Source: JACVRN01 sp035276685 (lineage in GTDB: Bacteria; Acidobacteriota; Blastocatellia; Pyrinomonadales; Pyrinomonadaceae). From it: 33,169 nucleotides of DNA. Shown here in pieces: positions 31,058 through 33,169 of the stretch (positions within the stretch are counted from its first letter, which is position 1; each line of letters begins with the position of its first letter). The notes beneath the pieces are model-generated. The model saw nothing but the letters and a program-made list of their open reading frames with translations. It was not told the origin of the DNA and made no database searches. Location of the stretch: NCBI GenBank assembly GCA_035276685.1, contig DATELK010000104.1, forward strand, positions 1 through 33,169. The letters are read 5' to 3'. The position numbers and the translations under genes are program-made.

Positions 31058-33082
31058 TTAAGCGGGGCGGCCAACTTTTGCGGCGACCCTTTCGGACGGG
31101 TTGATGTAGTCTACGGCCCTGTCTATCTGCTCGTTTGAGCCCATCAGCACCAGCACGTCGCCACCTTGAAGACGAAGCTGCGGGCCGGGGTTAATCTCCG
31201 TGCGGCCTTCGCTCACGGCCGCGATGACCGTGACGCCCGTCAGGCTTCGCAGCTTCAAATCGCCTATGGTCCTGCCTACGGCGGGCGACGCGTCCTCTAC
31301 CACCAGCGTCTCTGTCTCTGCGCCCGCGAGCGCCTCCGCAATGTCGTGCATCTCGACGGGCGCGACCGACGGAGAGCGAAGCATCTGGTAGCCTTCGCTT
31401 CGCACCTCTCCGACCCTGCGGTGTATGACGTGGCGCGGGATGCCGTACTCCTTGAGCACGCGCGAGAAGATTTCTATGCTCGTCTCGAACTCTTCGGGTA
31501 TCACGTCGTTCGCGCCAAGCTCGACCAAGTCCTGAAGCTCGGACATGTAGCGCGTGCGGACTATTATGTGAATGTCCGGGTTCATCTGGCGCGCGAGCCA
31601 GACCGTGTGGCGTGCCGCAACGGGGTCAGAGATGGCAAGCACGAGTATGCGCGCCTGCTCTATGCCTACGTGATGCAAGACCTCCTTGCGCGTGGCGTCG
31701 CCGTAGATAATCTTCTCGCCTTCGGCGCGTGCGGCGCGCACGGCCTCCGCGTTCAGCTCCATAATCAGATAAGGCACGCTAGTCCTGCACAGCACCTTCG
31801 CGAGGTTGCGGCCGTTGAGGCCGTAGCCGACTATGATGATGTGTCTGGTCAGGTGCCCGGTCTCTTCAATGGATAGCCCTTCGACCGTTGGCTCAAATGG
31901 CGAGCCCGGCGAGAACAGGGATTGAAGCTTGTAGCCTATCCGCGGCGCGGCCTTGATGAGAAACGGCGTGAGAATCATGGAGAGGATGGAGGCCGCCAGA
32001 AAGCGCTGGTAGTCTCCCTGCGAGAGCAGCCCTTCCGGCAATCCGGCCTTGGCCAGAATGAAAGAGAACTCGCCTATCTGCGCGAGGCCCAGCCCCGCCA
32101 TCGTCGAAACCCGCAGCGAGTAACCCAGAAGCCGCACCACCAGCAGCACCAGCAATGCTTTGCCTATAATCAGCGCGACGACCCATGCCGTGACCACCAT
32201 CAGGTCTGCCCACAGTGCGCTCAACGAGAGCAGCATCCCTATCGAGATGAAGAAGAGGCTGTTGAAGACATCCCTGAAGGGAAGTATGTCCGCGACTATC
32301 TGATGGCTGTAGTCAGACTCGGACAGCACCATGCCCGCTATGAAGGCTCCCAATGCGAGCGAGAGGCCGAACTGCGAAGTTATCCACGAAGTGCCTAGGC
32401 TCAGCAGCACCACGGAGATGATGAAGACCTCGGGGCTGCGAAGCCTGACTATGTGATAGAGAAGATACGGCACCACCTTTCGCGCCGTGAGGATTATGAC
32501 GGCTATGACGGCGACGGCCTTTCCGACCGCGAGCGCTATGTTCACGGCGGAGAGCCCTTCGCGCCCGCCGAGGATTGGCACCATGAGCATCATAGGCACG
32601 ATGCTCAAGTCCTGAAAGAGCAGCACGCCCACGCCCGCTCGACCGTGAGGCGCGTCTATCTCCGCGCGGTCTATGTAGCTCTTAAGCACTATCGCCGTCG
32701 AAGAGAGCGCGAAGAGAAAGCCGAAAAAAACGGCCTGGCTCAGGGGACGGCCGAGCAGGTGAGCTATGACTGTCACGAGCGCAGTGGTGAGCACGACCTG
32801 CAAGCCGCCTCCGAGCATGACGAGCCGCTTCATCTCCATGATGCGGCGCAGCGAGAACTCAAGCCCTATGGTAAAGAGCAGCAGCACCACACCTATCTCC
32901 GCCAGCAGCTCAATCGCGTGCGCCTCCTTGATGAGCCCCAGGCCGTAAGGGCCAATCAGCACGCCCGTTATCATGAAGCCGACTATGGTGGGCAGCCTGA
33001 GACGATGGAAGATGAAGGCTATAGGCACGGAGGCGAGCAGAAGCAGAAGTAAGTCCTGTAGAAGGGGAAGAGAATCGGGCAT
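31058..33082 (-). CDS. CPA2 cation:proton antiporter with TrkA-type domains (674 aa)
   Basis: A membrane antiporter of the Kef/GerN-like CPA2 group, exchanging K+ or Na+ for protons. The transport domain (about 1-385) has about 12 helices, the GPYGLGL motif, the conserved LLFQDLSIVP (156-163) and the ALGAFIAGMVLSES segment. A cytosolic TrkA-N nucleotide-binding domain follows with GYGLNG (419-424) and GDATRKEV, then a TrkA-C region (about 585-670). This three-part layout regulates gating by NAD(H) or another ligand. AGGAG lies about 10 nt before the ATG. It is the last complete gene in the window and seems to have its own promoter. Confidence 0.94.
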   Translation of the reverse strand: MPDSLPLLQDLLLLLLASVPIAFIFHRLRLPTIVGFMITGVLIGPYGLGLIKEAHAIELLAEIGVVLLLFTIGLEFSLRRIMEMKRLVMLGGGLQVVLTTALVTVIAHLLGRPLSQAVFFGFLFALSSTAIVLKSYIDRAEIDAPHGRAGVGVLLFQDLSIVPMMLMVPILGGREGLSAVNIALAVGKAVAVIAVIILTARKVVPYLLYHIVRLRSPEVFIISVVLLSLGTSWITSQFGLSLALGAFIAGMVLSESDYSHQIVADILPFRDVFNSLFFISIGMLLSLSALWADLMVVTAWVVALIIGKALLVLLVVRLLGYSLRVSTMAGLGLAQIGEFSFILAKAGLPEGLLSQGDYQRFLAASILSMILTPFLIKAAPRIGYKLQSLFSPGSPFEPTVEGLSIEETGHLTRHIIIVGYGLNGRNLAKVLCRTSVPYLIMELNAEAVRAARAEGEKIIYGDATRKEVLHHVGIEQARILVLAISDPVAARHTVWLARQMNPDIHIIVRTRYMSELQDLVELGANDVIPEEFETSIEIFSRVLKEYGIPRHVIHRRVGEVRSEGYQMLRSPSVAPVEMHDIAEALAGAETETLVVEDASPAVGRTIGDLKLRSLTGVTVIAAVSEGRTEINPGPQLRLQGGDVLVLMGSNEQIDRAVDYINPSERVAAKVGRPA

Positions 33083-33137
33083 CGGCCGGGCGCTCCTGTT
33101 TGTTTGATTGAATCAATCAGTCTATCAGAAAAACAAA

Positions 33138-33169
33138 CAGGTCAGTACCGCCTGCGGTAGCGGGCGGGT
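33138..33169. repeat. Dispersed repeat, family E partial copy
   Basis: CAGGTCAGTACCGCCTGCGG... differs from the left arm of the copy at 26029 at only two positions over 32 bp, and is cut by the window edge. It sits just upstream of the antiporter gene. Confidence 0.6.

Noticed and set aside
31166..31876. 236-codon ORF antisense to the antiporter
   Set aside because: It lies wholly over a well-supported antiporter gene, is rich in Ala, Arg and His, and has no family motifs.
33104..33116. TTGATT-G-AATCAA palindrome before the antiporter
   Set aside because: It is short and AT-rich and easily arises by chance; no regulator is suggested.

Overview
The window looks like a chromosomal segment of an Acidobacteriota bacterium, most likely class Blastocatellia. 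This is inferred from gene style, not from any marker gene. The clues are two secreted VWA-domain proteins of the type common in acidobacteria, PadR regulators coupled to small membrane proteins, a GAF protein with an acidobacteria-style C-terminal domain, GC-rich coding sequence, and several families of long intergenic inverted repeats. I see no rRNA, tRNA, CRISPR array, transposase or integrase.

Layout. 0-3 kb: a GAF-GAF-AAA+-Fis sigma-54 activator and a small lytic transglycosylase (both minus). 3.1-4.9 kb: a palindrome-rich divergent region with a doubtful small ORF, then a zinc-ribbon FmdB-like protein with a good sigma-70 promoter, followed by a VWA protein. 4.9-6.3 kb: a PLP aminotransferase and a tiny two-helix membrane protein (minus). 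6.3-12.9 kb, all plus: the most interesting block, made of a secreted SGNH hydrolase, an AlgI-type MBOAT acyltransferase, a second SGNH protein fused to a zinc ribbon and membrane anchor, an acyl carrier protein and a ketoacyl-ACP synthase III. 13-16.8 kb: a large VWA protein and a membrane-bound HGSNAT-type (DUF1624) protein. 16.9-21.9 kb, minus: PEGA/TPR protein, Slt70-like transglycosylase, and a GAF protein with its own terminator. 22-23.3 kb: a CheY-like receiver with a 91-residue partner, and a Uma2 nuclease. 23.4-25.9 kb: a serine beta-lactamase-like hydrolase, then a PadR regulator and membrane protein with a perfect palindrome in front of padR. 26-27.5 kb: an unknown helical protein and a 13-copy 21-bp tandem array. 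27.5-29.7 kb: an AT-richer type II restriction-modification pair (TdeIII-like endonuclease and amino-methyltransferase), probably acquired. 29.8-33.1 kb: a membrane-anchored NMT1-like binding protein and a CPA2 antiporter.

How genes may work together. The 6.3-12.9 kb block combines the parts used to move acyl groups across the membrane onto a surface polymer: an MBOAT channel enzyme and exported SGNH proteins, as in alginate or peptidoglycan O-acetylation. It also carries its own acyl carrier protein, as in the Dlt D-alanylation system. No DltA-type ligase is present; a KAS III enzyme sits in that place and might load or build the acyl group on the carrier. This is inference, and it is the best candidate for an undescribed system here. 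Cell-envelope remodelling is a wider theme, with two lytic transglycosylases and the HGSNAT-type protein nearby.

Intergenic DNA is unusually structured. Four copies of one dispersed inverted repeat, two copies each of two others, one 21-bp-arm palindrome, a PadR-type operator and two possible structured leaders account for much of the non-coding sequence.
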